Origin: Cytophagales bacterium Alg240-R148
GTDB lineage: Bacteria > Bacteroidota > Bacteroidia > Cytophagales > Cyclobacteriaceae
NCBI GenBank assembly: GCA_900537185.1
Contig: LS999826.1
Coordinates: 434,001 to 498,000, forward strand
Direction: 5' to 3'
Length of the DNA stretch: 64,000 nt
In this document: positions 52,551-61,421 of the stretch, piece after piece
Layout: every line of letters begins with the position of its first letter
Numbering within the stretch: position 1 is the first letter of the stretch
Notes under the pieces: generated by a model
Told to the model about the DNA's origin: nothing
Seen by the model: the letters and a program-made list of their open reading frames with translations, nothing else
Database searches by the model: none
Translations under genes and position numbers: made by a program

Positions 52551-53309
52551 TTATACTTCAATATTTGATGTAATGTATTGTATGGATCGTAAAAATAAAG
52601 CGTTGTGGTGTGTCTTTAAATCGATTAAATTGGCTGATGCAGGTGCTTTTTTTTCTAGTTTCCTGCTTCGAACGATGGTGTCTTGGTTGCTGTGAAAAAT
52701 TGTTGTTTTGATTTTTTTCTGATCGATGAGAGTTTGAAATTTTTTTGGAGATAGGCTCTCTTCACTCATAAAAGACCACAGTTTGTACATTTTTTTAAGT
52801 TTGTGGTCTTGGTTGCTAAGGTTTTGTAAATAGTGGATGTCTTTTAGAGATAATAGGGCAATTTTTTTACTGATATTCAATAGAAAGTCCATCGTTTTAG
52901 GCGTGTTGATGACTTTGAACAGCACTTTTTTGGCCATGGGGTTTCTTAGTGCTCGTTTTAGTTTGCCATAATTCACCAAACCATCGGGTGCCGATAACAA
53001 TACAGCCTCGGCTTTTAGCTGCACGTGCTGGCAGGTTAACATGGCCAATCGGGTGCCAATACTAAAACCAAATATAAAACAAGTACGGATGTTGTTTTCT
53101 TCCAGGAGCCTGTCGGTAGTAGAAAATAAATGCTCCATTTGAATGCCTTCGTCCCAGTGGTCGCCGTGGTAAGGAAGGTCAAAACAGATTATGTTAAATC
53201 GGTTTTTGAGTGGAGAATTTAGTATAGATTCTTGATTTTGTTCAAATCCGTAGAAAGAAATTAACCATTCCGATTTTCCTGTATTCAATATTTTATGAGG
53301 CCATTGCAT
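52551..53309 (-). CDS. alpha/beta hydrolase
   Basis: A 252-residue alpha/beta-hydrolase-fold protein. The nucleophile elbow is GFSIGT (Ser at about 102), preceded by an FDLPYHGDHW oxyanion-side loop. The acid Asp is probably in HSNQDTIV, and the catalytic histidine is in KTHHNALF near residue 240. The substrate is unknown (esterase or thioesterase-like). Its 3' end lies upstream of purL on the same strand, and its 5' end faces the TetR/efflux operon. Confidence 0.8.
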   Translation of the reverse strand: MQWPHKILNTGKSEWLISFYGFEQNQESILNSPLKNRFNIICFDLPYHGDHWDEGIQMEHLFSTTDRLLEENNIRTCFIFGFSIGTRLAMLTCQHVQLKAEAVLLSAPDGLVNYGKLKRALRNPMAKKVLFKVINTPKTMDFLLNISKKIALLSLKDIHYLQNLSNQDHKLKKMYKLWSFMSEESLSPKKFQTLIDQKKIKTTIFHSNQDTIVRSRKLEKKAPASANLIDLKTHHNALFLRSIQYITSNIEV

Positions 53310-53326
53310 TTTTTAATCATCCCAAA

Positions 53327-53348
53327 AACTACCATTTATATGGTGGTT
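53327..53348. repeat. 9-bp inverted repeat upstream of the alpha/beta hydrolase
   Basis: AACTACCAT (53327-53335) and ATGGTGGTT (53340-53348) pair with one mismatch around TTAT. It lies 18 bases before the hydrolase ATG (minus strand) and could be a regulator site or a leader hairpin. Confidence 0.35.
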
Positions 53349-53449
53349 GCGCTCTGTTAACTCAAAGTTAAAGGTTTCATTCTTAATATTTTCTGTAATT
53401 TTTAACTTTTTTACGCAACTTTTCAGTTTTACATACGTTGGGAAATAGG

Positions 53450-53491
53450 AAACTGCGGAAACTTTGAATATTGTAATAGTTTCCGTAGTTT
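53450..53491. promoter_or_regulatory. inverted-repeat operator of the TetR/efflux operon
   Basis: AAACTGCGGAAACT (53450-53463) and AGTTTCCGTAGTTT (53478-53491) are reverse complements with one mismatch, separated by 14 bases. The left arm also contains GGAAACT twice, 9 bases apart. The arms cover the -33 and -7 elements of the promoter for the TetR gene, the classic position for auto-repression by a TetR protein. Confidence 0.7.
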
Positions 53492-53493
53492 TG
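53463..53493 (+). promoter_or_regulatory. promoter of the TetR-TolC-MFP-RND operon
   Basis: TTTG (53463-53466), a 19-base spacer, then TAGTTTTG (53486-53493) fits the Bacteroidota consensus exactly. The TetR ATG is at 53511, so the leader is about 10 bases. Confidence 0.65.
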
Positions 53494-53510
53494 CATCAAA
53501 ATAATTATAA

Positions 53511-54137
53511 ATGGAAGAACTGGATCCGGAGATTAAGATTAAGATTTTGGTGGAAGCTGCTGAACTTTTCAGTAGGTACGGTATAAGATCCGTTACAATG
53601 GACGACATCGCCCGACATTTGTCCATGTCGAAAAAAACAATTTATCAATTTTTTAAAGACAAAGATGAAATTGTGACTTTGGGTACTGCAGCCCATATGG
53701 AAAGGGAGAAAGTTGAATTCGAAGAAATCAACAAAAATGCCTCCAACGCAATTGAAGAGTTGGCAATGGTGTGTCATTGCATGAGGAAACACATCAGTGA
53801 ACTCAACCCCTCTTTGTTGTATGATTTACAAAAATACCATCCCAAAGCATGGTCTCAGTACTTGCAGTTTAAAAATGACTTTATAAAGAACTCCATTAAA
53901 AACAACCTCATCGATGGCAAAGCGCAGGGTTATTTCAGAAGTGAAATTGATGAGGATGTAATGGCCATTTTTAGGGTGGAGCAGGTTCAGCTCACTTTTA
54001 ACGACCAAGTATTCCCAAAAAACCAATACGATTTTAAATCCATACAAATGCAATTTTTTGATCACTTTGTTTATGGCATCGTGACCGATAAAGGGCGTGC
54101 ACTATACGAACAATATTTAAAGGAAAACAATGTATAA
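53511..54137 (+). CDS. TetR/AcrR-family repressor of efflux operon
   Basis: A 208-residue regulator. The N-terminal DNA-binding domain (ILVEAAELFSRYGIRSVTMDDIARHLSMSKKTIYQFFKDKDEIV) is typical TetR; the C-terminal half is a helical ligand domain. It is the first gene of an operon with TolC, adaptor and RND pump, 12 bases ahead of the TolC gene. The inverted repeat over its promoter suggests that it represses its own operon until a pump substrate binds. Confidence 0.9.
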   Translation: MEELDPEIKIKILVEAAELFSRYGIRSVTMDDIARHLSMSKKTIYQFFKDKDEIVTLGTAAHMEREKVEFEEINKNASNAIEELAMVCHCMRKHISELNPSLLYDLQKYHPKAWSQYLQFKNDFIKNSIKNNLIDGKAQGYFRSEIDEDVMAIFRVEQVQLTFNDQVFPKNQYDFKSIQMQFFDHFVYGIVTDKGRALYEQYLKENNV

Positions 54138-54149
54138 ATACCAATACCC

Positions 54150-55484
54150 ATGGTGAAAATGTATAACAAACTATTAATTTTTTCTTTTCTGAGCTTGCTG
54201 TTATCGAACAGTTTGTGGGCACAGCAAGAGGAGGATGTCTATACACTGGAGCAGTGCATAGACTATGCTATTGAGCACAATGAGAGTGTGCAGAATGGCG
54301 AAATCGATGAGCTTATTTCTCGTAAGAAAGTAGGCGAAATATTGGCAGATGGATTGCCTCAAGTAAATGCCAACTTGGATATGAATTACAACCCGGTAAT
54401 CCCTTCTATGGTGTTTGGCGGCCAAGAAGTTCAAATGGGTGCTACTTACCAGTCTACTGGTTCAATTTCAGCTTCGCAATTAATTTTTAACGGGTCTTAT
54501 TTTGTTGGTGTGAAAGCAGCAAGAACTTACAATGAACTTTCCCGAAAAGAGTTGATTAGAACTAAAACAGATGTATTGGAAATGGTAACGAAGGCATATT
54601 ATGCTGTTTTAGTAGGTATGGAGCGAAAAGAGTTGATTGAATCTAATTATGCTAGGTTAGATACTTTGTTTCAAGAAACATCGGTCCTTTTTGAACAAGG
54701 ATTTGCAGAAAAAATTGATGTGTCGAGGGTGAAAGTGCAAATGAATAATTTAGAAACAGATGTTAAGAATATTGACCTGGAAATAGCTGTTGCATATAAT
54801 TTGTTGAAATTCCAAATGGGTATGCCAGTTCACAATGAAATTGAAGTAGGAGAGAGTATAAAAGATCTTTCTTTTCAAATGATAGAAGATGATTTGGATA
54901 AAACTTTTGAAGCTTCTAATAGAATAGAATTTAGCATTTTAGAAACCAACTTGGATTTGGTCAATTTGGATATTAAGAATGTAAATGCAAAATATTTCCC
55001 TGTATTGGATTTGTATGGTGCTATTGGTACCAATGGTTTTGGTGTTGAGCTATCAGATATTACAGGTTTTGGAGGATCTTATTATAGAAACAATGCCAGA
55101 GTTGGTCTAAAGTTAAGTCTTCCAATATTTGATGGGTTTAGGAAGTCCAAAATGATACAACAAAGTAAACTTAAGGTTGATCAAATAGAAAATACTAAAA
55201 GACAACTTGCAAACAACATTCAATTTGAAATCAAACAAGCGCGTGTGGCACTTATATCAGCGCGGGACGCCTTAATTATACAAGATGACAACATGGAATT
55301 AGCGAAAGAAGTATATGATATTTCTTTAATAAAATACCAAGAAGGGGTTGGCTCATCAATTGAAGTAATGAATGCGGACAACGAATATAAAACGGCACAA
55401 GTGAATTATTTTGTAGCCCTTCACGATGCCTTAAATGCAAAAGTAAACCTTCAAAAAGCCCTTGGGGTGTTAGACAAACAATAA
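54150..55484 (+). CDS. TolC-family outer-membrane efflux protein
   Basis: A 444-residue protein with a signal peptide (ends near SLWAQ, about residue 25), then two outer-membrane-factor repeats rich in long helices. YTLEQCIDYAIEHNESVQNG opens the first and the second includes VGLKLSLPIFDGFRKSKMIQQSKLKV, a standard TolC signature. The trimer would form the outer-membrane duct of the RND pump. A second ATG three codons in (54159) is an equally good start. Confidence 0.92.
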   Translation: MVKMYNKLLIFSFLSLLLSNSLWAQQEEDVYTLEQCIDYAIEHNESVQNGEIDELISRKKVGEILADGLPQVNANLDMNYNPVIPSMVFGGQEVQMGATYQSTGSISASQLIFNGSYFVGVKAARTYNELSRKELIRTKTDVLEMVTKAYYAVLVGMERKELIESNYARLDTLFQETSVLFEQGFAEKIDVSRVKVQMNNLETDVKNIDLEIAVAYNLLKFQMGMPVHNEIEVGESIKDLSFQMIEDDLDKTFEASNRIEFSILETNLDLVNLDIKNVNAKYFPVLDLYGAIGTNGFGVELSDITGFGGSYYRNNARVGLKLSLPIFDGFRKSKMIQQSKLKVDQIENTKRQLANNIQFEIKQARVALISARDALIIQDDNMELAKEVYDISLIKYQEGVGSSIEVMNADNEYKTAQVNYFVALHDALNAKVNLQKALGVLDKQ

Positions 55485-55499
55485 AGAAACCAACTACTA

Positions 55500-56651
55500 A
55501 TGAAACAAACATATATAATTACTCTAATCGCTGTTGTTGTTTTAGCAGCTTGTGGGGGTCAGCCGACCTTGGAAGAAAAGAAAAAAGAATTGAGCCAGTT
55601 AAAGGCGCAAGGCAATGAAATTAGAACTCAAATCGCTTCTCTTGAAGAAGAAATTGCGAATTGGGATATCCCAGAAGATACCAATGCTGTTGGACAGCAA
55701 GCTACTTTGGTAAGTGTTATTGACATTAGCCAATCTAGTTTTTTACATAGAATTGAGTCTAGGGGCATGGTGGCATCCCGTAAAAATGTGATGTTAAGTG
55801 CACAGTCCAATGGTGAAATTAAAGAAATAAAAGTTTCGGAAGGCCAATACGTGAAAAAAGGCCAGGTTTTGATGATCCAGGATTCTGAAATACTTAGAAG
55901 TTCCATTCAAGAATTAAAAACCTCCTTGGATTTGGCCAACACGCTTTATATCAAACAAAAAAGATTGTTCATAGACAAGGGTATTGGTACAGAAGTACAA
56001 TATTTGCAAGCCAAAAACAACAAGGAGTCTTTAGAAAGCAAATTGGCTACAGCCAATGCTCAATTGGCTCAAACCATTGTACGGGCACCATTTAGCGGCT
56101 CAGTAGACGAAATTCCAATTAGAACTGGTGAAATCGCTATGCCAGGCATGCCATTGGTTCGTTTGTTCAGTGCTACAAACTTGTACATCAAGGCGGAAGT
56201 ATCGGAGCGTTATATTGGTAAATTTAAAAAAGGCGATAAGGTATCAGTAGATTTCCCATCTTTTGATGAAAGCATCGAGTCGGTTGTAACTGCAGTTGGA
56301 CAGGTAATCAATTCTCAAAACAGAACGTTTAGCATTGAAGTGGCCTTACCTAAATTAAGTTTCGATCCTAAACCTAATATGGTAGCGGTGTTAAAATTAC
56401 AAGATTATGAAAATGCAGCCGCATTTGCCATACCTACCAATGTGATTCAAAGGGACCAAAAAGGGAATTACGTTTTTACAATTGTAAATGAAAATGGCAA
56501 ATCTATGGCGCAGAAAAAACATGTAAGAACAGGTTTGTCTTACGATGGTAGAACTGAAGTTTTGGATGGCCTAACCGGCGAGGAGAAATTGGTAAGCAGA
56601 GGGGCTCGTTTAATAGCCCAGGGTGAATTTGTTCAGGTAACTACCAAATAA
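55500..56651 (+). CDS. RND efflux periplasmic adaptor (membrane fusion protein)
   Basis: A 383-residue lipoprotein adaptor. The lipobox VLAACGG puts the lipid on Cys18. A coiled-coil follows (about 22-60), then the biotinyl-lipoyl half NVMLSAQSNGEIKEIKVSEGQYVKKGQVL, a helical hairpin, TIVRAPFSGSVDEIPIRTGE, and a beta-barrel and membrane-proximal domain. It links the RND pump to the TolC duct. Gaps to neighbours are 15 and 12 bases. Confidence 0.93.
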   Translation: MKQTYIITLIAVVVLAACGGQPTLEEKKKELSQLKAQGNEIRTQIASLEEEIANWDIPEDTNAVGQQATLVSVIDISQSSFLHRIESRGMVASRKNVMLSAQSNGEIKEIKVSEGQYVKKGQVLMIQDSEILRSSIQELKTSLDLANTLYIKQKRLFIDKGIGTEVQYLQAKNNKESLESKLATANAQLAQTIVRAPFSGSVDEIPIRTGEIAMPGMPLVRLFSATNLYIKAEVSERYIGKFKKGDKVSVDFPSFDESIESVVTAVGQVINSQNRTFSIEVALPKLSFDPKPNMVAVLKLQDYENAAAFAIPTNVIQRDQKGNYVFTIVNENGKSMAQKKHVRTGLSYDGRTEVLDGLTGEEKLVSRGARLIAQGEFVQVTTK

Positions 56652-56663
56652 ACCACGGGCCAT

Positions 56664-59600
56664 ATGGATAAGGATATTAAAAAGATTAAAAGCAAAGAGT
56701 CGGAAGAAAACGCACCTAAAACAACCAAGAGTTTTGGGATGACTACTTTGGCGCTCAAAAACAAAACTACTGTTTTTGTTTTGACCCTGATCTTGGTGTT
56801 TGCCGGTATTTTCACTTACAACGAATTGCCAAAAGAAAATTTTCCAGAAATTGAAATTCCTAAAATTTATATAGGAACGGCGCACCCAGGAAACTCTCCT
56901 GTGGACATGGAGAATTTAATTACAAGGCCGATTGAAAAGGAATTGAATACCATTTCTGAAATTGACAACATTACGTCTACTTCGGTTCAGGATTACTCTA
57001 CCATCGTTGCGGAATTTACTGCAGATACAGATGTTGAAGACGCCTTGACCAAAGTAAAAGATGCGGTGGACAAGGCCAAACAAGAGTTGCCAGCTGATTT
57101 GAAAGCAGATCCAAATGTGTTTGAAATGAACATGTCGGAGTTTCCTGTTATGAATATCAATTTATCAGGCGATTACAGTTTTGATAAGTTAAAAGAATAC
57201 GCCGAATACCTGGAAGATGAATTCGAGAAGTTACCAGAGATTTCTAAAGCAGAAATTAGAGGGATTGACGAAAAAGAAGTAAAAATAAAGGTAGACCCTT
57301 ATAAATTGGAGTCGAGAGCTGTAAATTTTGGGGATATAGAAAATGCAGTAGCCAACGAAAACCTCACCATGTCAGGAGGTAATATTTTGGATGGGGACGT
57401 GCGCAGAACAATTAGAGTAGTGGGTGAATTCAACGATCCACTACAATTATTGGATATTGTAGTCAAACAAGAGGGAGGCAATATTGTTTATTTGAGAGAC
57501 ATTGCCAATGTTGAGTTTGATTATAAAGACAAACAGTCTTATGCCCGTTTATCTAAAACACCTGTGGTGATGGTAGATGTGGTAAAAAGATCTGGAGAAA
57601 ATTTGTTGATTGCAACAGAAAAGATCAATGTGATCTTGGAAAAAGCCCAAGCAGAAGTTTTTCCTGAAAACTTAGAAGTAGTAGTAACCAATGACCAATC
57701 AAGGCAAACCAGAGATATGGTGTCTTCTTTGTTGAACAATATTATTTCTGGGGTTATTTTGGTAGTGGTCGTCTTGTTATTTTTCTTAGGAACTAGAAAT
57801 GCCTTGTTTGTAGGTATGGCCATACCGCTGTCTATGTTTATGACTTTTCTTATCCTTGGGTCGGCAGGTATCACCATTAACATGATGGTGCTGTTTTCAC
57901 TAATAATGGCTTTAGGTATGTTGGTGGACAACGGTATTGTGGTAGTAGAAAATGTTTACCGTCTGATGGAAGAAGGTTTTACGCCTTGGCAGGCTACTAA
58001 AAATGGTGTAGGCGAAGTAGCCATGCCCATCATCTCTTCTACGGCGACCACTTTGGCTGCATTTTTTCCATTGATGTTGTGGCCGGGTCTAATGGGTGAG
58101 TTTATGAAATACTTGCCATTGACTTTGATCATTACATTGGGTTCTTCGTTGTTTGTGGCTTTGGTAATCAACCCAGTGTTCATTGCTACTTTTATGACTT
58201 TAAGAGAAGATGGTGAAAAAGCCAAAGGGGGCAAAATGAAGCCCATCTTTATAATTGCCTTGGTAATGTTTGTTTTGGGTGTTGCTCTTTTGATATTCAA
58301 AGTAATGGTGCTGGGTAATTTACTTGTATTGATAGGATTGTTAATCTGGATGAATAAGTACTTATTAACTCCGTTGGCCAATGGTTTTCAAAATAATTTT
58401 TTACCATGGCTGGAGAATATTTACAAAGGTGTTTTGACATTTGCACTCAAAGGAATCAACCCTATGTTGTTTTTCTGGGGTACTGTATTGTTATTGTTTG
58501 TGTCCATAGGTTGGATGGTAGTGGCTCCACCCAATGTTATTTTCTTTCCAAACAATGAACCGAAATACGTTAATGTATTCATTGAATTTCCGGTTGGTAC
58601 CGACATCAAAAGCACCAATCGGTTTACCGAAGAAATAGAGTCGAATGTGATGGAAATAGTAGATTCTTATGACTACATGGTAGAATCTGTTATAGCCAAC
58701 GTGGGGCAAGGAACATCCGACCCTAACGATCCATCTTCGATAGGAGCTGCTGAAACGCCGAACAAAGCTCGAATTACCGTTAACTTTGTGGAATTTAAAG
58801 ACAGAATGGGCACTAAAACTTCTGATGTAATGGAAGAGATTAGGGCTGGTCTGGCAGGTTTTCCTGGGGTTACTATTACTGTCGATAAAGACGCAGCAGG
58901 CCCTCCAGTTGGGAAGCCCATCAACATAGAAGTAGTGGGAGAGAACTTTGATAGTTTGGTGAACATTACGGATAGAATGAAGTTGACTATCAACAATGCG
59001 GGTATTAAAGGCATTGAGCGTTTAAAAACGGATCTGGAGACTGGTAAACCTGAGTTATTGGTGAGCATTGATCGAGAAAAGGCGCGTAGGTTTGGTCTTT
59101 CAACGGGTATGATTGCCAATGAATTGCGAACCTCTCTCTTTGGAAAGGAAATAAGCAAGTTCAAACAAGGAGAGGATGATTATGAAATTCAATTGCGATT
59201 GGACGATGAGTTTAGATACGATTTAGGCGCGTTGATGAATAAAAACATCACTTTCAAAAATCAGAATACAGGGAAAACCCACCAAGTGCCTATTTCTTCC
59301 ATTGCAAAGGCGGAGTTGAGTTCTAGTTATGGATCTGTAAAAAGAAAGGATTTGTTTAGAATGGTAACCTTGTCTTCGAATGTGTTGGGTGGGTACAATG
59401 CTACGTTGGTGAACGATGAAATCAAAAAGGAATTGGAATCCTTTGAAATGCCTCCAGGGTATACCTACAAGTTTGGGGGAGAACAAGAGAAACAAGCAGA
59501 AGAAATGGCGTTCTTGTCCAAGGCGTTGATGATTGCAGTTTTCTCTATCTTTTTGATTATTGTTGCCCAATTTAATAAGATTACGGCACCATTTATCATT

Positions 59601-60104
59601 ATGACCTCGGTGTTCTTATCTACTATTGGGGTGTTTCTTGGATTGAATATATTCAAAATGGACTTCGTAATTATTATGACCATGATTGGTATCATATCGC
59701 TGGCGGGAGTCGTCGTGAACAATGCCATTGTTCTGATTGACTTTATTGAGTTGTCGAGGAATAGAATTAGAGAAAAATTGGACGTACAGCAATTGCCATT
59801 TGATGAAATTAAAAATGCTATTGTTGAAGCAGGAAGAACTAGGTTAAGACCAGTGCTTTTGACTGCTATAACGACTGTACTAGGGTTGATTCCTTTGGCA
59901 GTAGGGGTTAATTTTGATTTCATTAAGTTTTTTCAAACTTACAATGGAGATTTCTACTTGGGAGGGGATAATGTGATTTTTTGGGGCCCAATGTCCTGGA
60001 CGATCATTTTTGGCCTGACATTTGCTACATTCTTAACGTTAGTAATTGTGCCTGTCATGTACTTGTTCTTTGCCAGAGTAAACAGGTGGATGGGGCTAAG
60101 TTAG
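56664..60104 (+). CDS. RND-family efflux permease (HAE-type)
   Basis: A 1146-residue inner-membrane pump. The N-terminal helix (about 30-50) is followed by ELPKENFPEIEIPKIYIGTAHPG, a porter domain, and membrane helices with LGMLVDNGIVVVENVYRLMEEG carrying the proton-relay Asp in TM4. The second half mirrors this with SLAGVVVNNAIVLIDFIELSRN in TM10. It is about 100 residues longer than AcrB-type pumps: an extra cytoplasmic N-terminus of about 25 residues and an added hydrophobic region (about 525-590) between the two halves. A strong terminator follows. Confidence 0.94.
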   Translation: MDKDIKKIKSKESEENAPKTTKSFGMTTLALKNKTTVFVLTLILVFAGIFTYNELPKENFPEIEIPKIYIGTAHPGNSPVDMENLITRPIEKELNTISEIDNITSTSVQDYSTIVAEFTADTDVEDALTKVKDAVDKAKQELPADLKADPNVFEMNMSEFPVMNINLSGDYSFDKLKEYAEYLEDEFEKLPEISKAEIRGIDEKEVKIKVDPYKLESRAVNFGDIENAVANENLTMSGGNILDGDVRRTIRVVGEFNDPLQLLDIVVKQEGGNIVYLRDIANVEFDYKDKQSYARLSKTPVVMVDVVKRSGENLLIATEKINVILEKAQAEVFPENLEVVVTNDQSRQTRDMVSSLLNNIISGVILVVVVLLFFLGTRNALFVGMAIPLSMFMTFLILGSAGITINMMVLFSLIMALGMLVDNGIVVVENVYRLMEEGFTPWQATKNGVGEVAMPIISSTATTLAAFFPLMLWPGLMGEFMKYLPLTLIITLGSSLFVALVINPVFIATFMTLREDGEKAKGGKMKPIFIIALVMFVLGVALLIFKVMVLGNLLVLIGLLIWMNKYLLTPLANGFQNNFLPWLENIYKGVLTFALKGINPMLFFWGTVLLLFVSIGWMVVAPPNVIFFPNNEPKYVNVFIEFPVGTDIKSTNRFTEEIESNVMEIVDSYDYMVESVIANVGQGTSDPNDPSSIGAAETPNKARITVNFVEFKDRMGTKTSDVMEEIRAGLAGFPGVTITVDKDAAGPPVGKPINIEVVGENFDSLVNITDRMKLTINNAGIKGIERLKTDLETGKPELLVSIDREKARRFGLSTGMIANELRTSLFGKEISKFKQGEDDYEIQLRLDDEFRYDLGALMNKNITFKNQNTGKTHQVPISSIAKAELSSSYGSVKRKDLFRMVTLSSNVLGGYNATLVNDEIKKELESFEMPPGYTYKFGGEQEKQAEEMAFLSKALMIAVFSIFLIIVAQFNKITAPFIIMTSVFLSTIGVFLGLNIFKMDFVIIMTMIGIISLAGVVVNNAIVLIDFIELSRNRIREKLDVQQLPFDEIKNAIVEAGRTRLRPVLLTAITTVLGLIPLAVGVNFDFIKFFQTYNGDFYLGGDNVIFWGPMSWTIIFGLTFATFLTLVIVPVMYLFFARVNRWMGLS

Positions 60105-60132
60105 TAATATAAGTCTTGGTTAATTCGTATTT

Positions 60133-60169
60133 GGCCGGGTGAGGAGGATTGTCCCACCCGGCCTTTTTT
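60133..60169 (+). terminator. strong terminator after the RND operon
   Basis: GGCCGGGTG (60133-60141) and CACCCGGCC (60155-60163) form a 9-bp GC-rich stem followed by TTTTTT. It closes the efflux operon 28 bases after the RND stop. Confidence 0.88.
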
Positions 60170-60182
60170 GTATTTTTGATTT

Positions 60183-61421
60183 ATGATCGCACTTTTAGTA
60201 ACCATATTAATACTGGCCTTTATTGATTATTATGCTTTTAAAGCGCTCCAAGTAGTGTTTAAGAAAAAAAAGCAGCGGACCAAGGGGTGGATTAAAAAAG
60301 TGTATTGGGGTGGCACCGCCATACTGGTTTTGCTCATAGCCATACAAATAATCCCATTCCACCACAGCCCGTTAAGAACTTTCTTGAGGCAGTTGTCTGT
60401 GACCTGGGCAGGGCTCAATTATTTGTCCAAATTGCTGCTTTTTCTTTTCGTTTTTGTGGACGACCTCAAGAGGTTGGGTGTTTGGCTCAGTAAAAAATAC
60501 GTCCAAAGAAAAAAGAAACAGAATGAATCCGAGGCCATAACCAGGTCTGAATTTCTTGCTAGAACAGGGATGTTGGTAGCTACTACTCCCTTTGCAGCCA
60601 TAGGTTGGGGCATTAGCTCAGGAGCCTACGACTATCGGGTGATACATCAAAAAGTTGCTTTTAAGAATTTGCCCTCCAAATTTGATGGGATTAAAATAGC
60701 CCAACTGAGTGACATCCATTCTGGAAGTTTTTTTAATAAAACGGCGGTGCAAGGAGGGGTAGACCTTTTGCAGCAGCAGAAACCTGATTTGGTTTTTTTC
60801 ACAGGAGACTTGGTGAATGAAGAAAGCAAAGAGGTAGAAGAGTATTTTTCGATTTTTAATAAAGTGAAAGCACCACTCGGCGTGTATTCCATATTGGGCA
60901 ACCACGATTATGGAGACTATAGAAGGTGGAGTAGCCCGGCTGAAAAACAAAAAAACATGGAGGCCATGTTAGCTGCCCATCGGGCCCTAGGCTGGAGGTT
61001 GTTGCGCAACGAACATCTCAATATTGCTCTTGAAGGAGAACAGATAGATTTAATTGGCGTGGAAAACTGGGGCAAAGGGAGGTTTTCAAAATATGGTGAT
61101 CTTCAAAAAGCATACGAAGGCTGTAGTTCAGATTTTAAAATTTTGTTGTCACACGATCCCAGCCATTGGGATGCTCAAATTAGACAGGAATTCAAAGATG
61201 TTGATTTAACGCTTTCAGGACATACCCATGGCGCTCAGTTTGGAATTGAAATTGGCAACATCAAATGGAGCCCTTCTCAATATATGTACAAACAATGGGC
61301 TGGCTTATACCAGGAAACAGGGCAGTCTCTATATGTGAACCGCGGCTACGGATTTTTAGGTTTTCCGGGTAGGGTTGGTATGGCGCCAGAAATAACAGTG
61401 TTAGAATTAGTGAGAGGATGA
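60183..61421 (+). CDS. membrane-anchored metallophosphoesterase
   Basis: A 412-residue protein. The N-terminus has three to four membrane helices (about 3-20, 40-58, 78-98, 125-145). The C-terminal calcineurin-like domain (about 155-400) has every metal motif: IAQLSDIHSG, FFTGDLVNEE, LGNHDYGDY, LLSHDP and LSGHTHGAQFG. Enzymes of this shape act on phosphoesters at the membrane. The start is 14 bases past the RND terminator. Its last 15 bases overlap the convergent membrane-protein gene. Confidence 0.87.
   Translation: MIALLVTILILAFIDYYAFKALQVVFKKKKQRTKGWIKKVYWGGTAILVLLIAIQIIPFHHSPLRTFLRQLSVTWAGLNYLSKLLLFLFVFVDDLKRLGVWLSKKYVQRKKKQNESEAITRSEFLARTGMLVATTPFAAIGWGISSGAYDYRVIHQKVAFKNLPSKFDGIKIAQLSDIHSGSFFNKTAVQGGVDLLQQQKPDLVFFTGDLVNEESKEVEEYFSIFNKVKAPLGVYSILGNHDYGDYRRWSSPAEKQKNMEAMLAAHRALGWRLLRNEHLNIALEGEQIDLIGVENWGKGRFSKYGDLQKAYEGCSSDFKILLSHDPSHWDAQIRQEFKDVDLTLSGHTHGAQFGIEIGNIKWSPSQYMYKQWAGLYQETGQSLYVNRGYGFLGFPGRVGMAPEITVLELVRG

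Noticed and set aside
52454-52561. A 36-residue hydrophobic N-terminal extension of PurL.
   Set aside because: PurL is cytoplasmic and normally begins near MIKFFKG; a consensus promoter lies inside the extension, so the start at 52453 was kept.
60171-60178. TATTTTTG matching the -7 consensus just before the metallophosphoesterase.
   Set aside because: It is part of the T-rich tail of the RND terminator, would place the transcription start on the ATG itself, and has no -33 element.
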